5,811 nucleotides of DNA, from assembly GCA_934654765.1 (NCBI GenBank), contig CAKUGX010000115.1, positions 1 through 5,811 on the forward strand, given 5' to 3'. Within the stretch, counting starts at the first letter, position 1. Every line of letters begins with the position of its first letter. Below the pieces are notes generated by a model. That model worked only from the letters and a program-made list of their open reading frames with translations, was not told the DNA's origin and made no database searches. The position numbers and the translations under genes were made by a program. Of this stretch, positions 5,478 through 5,811 are shown one piece after another. The DNA comes from an uncultured Collinsella sp. Lineage in GTDB: Bacteria; Actinomycetota; Coriobacteriia; Coriobacteriales; Coriobacteriaceae.

Positions 5478-5811
5478 CTAGAGGCAGGCCTCGGCGATGC
5501 GGCGTTTGAGTTCGTCGATGCCGGTGCCGGTCTGGGAGCTTGTGATGATCACGTTTTCGGCAGGGACGTTGAGCTGCTTTTTGATGGCTGCTGCCTGGCG
5601 GGCCTGCTGGGTGCGGCTGAGCTTGTCGGCTTTGGTGAGGCAGACGATAAAGTTGAACTCGTTGCCCTGTAGGTAGTCGATCATGTCGTGGTCGAGCTTG
5701 CTAGGGTCGTGACGAATGTCCACCAGCGAGACGACCAAGTTAAAGCTGCGCTCGGAGTCGAAGAAGTCGCCGATAAGCTCGGCCCAGCGGTCACGCTCGG
5801 CCTTAGAACGA
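5478..5811 (-). CDS. engB: Ribosome-assembly GTPase EngB/YsxC, C-terminal half
   Basis: This is the C-terminal part (110 residues) of a TRAFAC GTPase that assists late assembly of the large ribosomal subunit. The frame is open to the right window edge, so the N-terminus with the P-loop, the switch I threonine and the DxPG motif lies outside. Visible are VDIRHDPSKLDHDM, which matches the family's V-D-x-R-H-x-P-x-x-x-D block, the G4 guanine-specificity motif TKADK (5622-5636), and the G5-like SSQTGTGIDEL before a short C-terminal helix. The stop is TAG at 5478-5480. A TTG at 5738 is an internal Leu codon, not the start, because the conserved frame continues upstream (RSKAERDRWAELIGDFF). The gene is convergent with thrB and unrelated to the threonine genes. 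The full protein is expected to be about 195-200 residues. Confidence 0.93.
   Translation of the reverse strand, partial: RSKAERDRWAELIGDFFDSERSFNLVVSLVDIRHDPSKLDHDMIDYLQGNEFNFIVCLTKADKLSRTQQARQAAAIKKQLNVPAENVIITSSQTGTGIDELKRRIAEACL

Noticed and set aside
5455..5479. Direct repeat CCCTTACT as an attachment site or element boundary
   Set aside because: Only 8 bp in two copies, with no integrase or element between them; chance is the simpler explanation.
5478..5738. Complete 86-residue gene starting at TTG 5738
   Set aside because: The same frame stays open to the window edge and the upstream residues match EngB, so this is an internal Leu codon of a larger gene.

Overview
The window holds most of the bacterial pathway from aspartate to threonine and ends in an unrelated essential GTPase gene. 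Five coding regions are supported: a 3'-truncated aspartate-semialdehyde dehydrogenase (asd, minus), aspartate kinase (lysC, minus), threonine synthase (thrC, plus), homoserine kinase (thrB, plus) and the C-terminal half of the ribosome-assembly GTPase EngB/YsxC (minus, cut by the right edge). The DNA is GC-rich, with strong G/C preference at third codon positions and clear Shine-Dalgarno sites. The style suggests a high-GC actinobacterium, possibly a Coriobacteriia/Collinsella-like gut organism. That placement is inference from overall feel and gene types, with no marker gene to prove it.

Layout. Positions 1-949 (minus) are asd. Positions 950-1124 are intergenic and carry a GC-rich terminator-like hairpin, a tandem 11-bp repeat and an AT-rich 12-bp inverted repeat next to the lysC stop. 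Positions 1125-2513 (minus) are lysC. Positions 2514-2616 are a short divergent control region between lysC and thrC, with an imperfect palindrome centred on ACCATGGT. Positions 2617-4134 (plus) are thrC. Positions 4135-4337 carry a GNRA-looped terminator-like hairpin, then a 112-nt nested palindrome whose right arm ends one base before the thrB Shine-Dalgarno. Positions 4338-5219 (plus) are thrB. Positions 5220-5477 lie between convergent genes and are dominated by a 129-nt nested palindrome with 29-bp perfect outer arms. Positions 5478-5811 (minus) are engB.

How the genes work together. LysC phosphorylates aspartate and Asd reduces the product to aspartate semialdehyde, the branch point to lysine and homoserine. 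ThrB phosphorylates homoserine and ThrC converts phosphohomoserine to threonine. The step between, homoserine dehydrogenase (hom), is not in the window and must lie elsewhere. lysC and asd point left and thrC and thrB point right, so one small divergent region could coordinate both arms. Each gene is followed by its own structured spacer, so independent transcription is also possible.

The enzymes are ordinary. The unusual material is in the spacers: two long palindromes with the same plan (perfect outer stem plus central hairpin) bracket thrB and look like non-autonomous palindromic repeats or structured RNAs.
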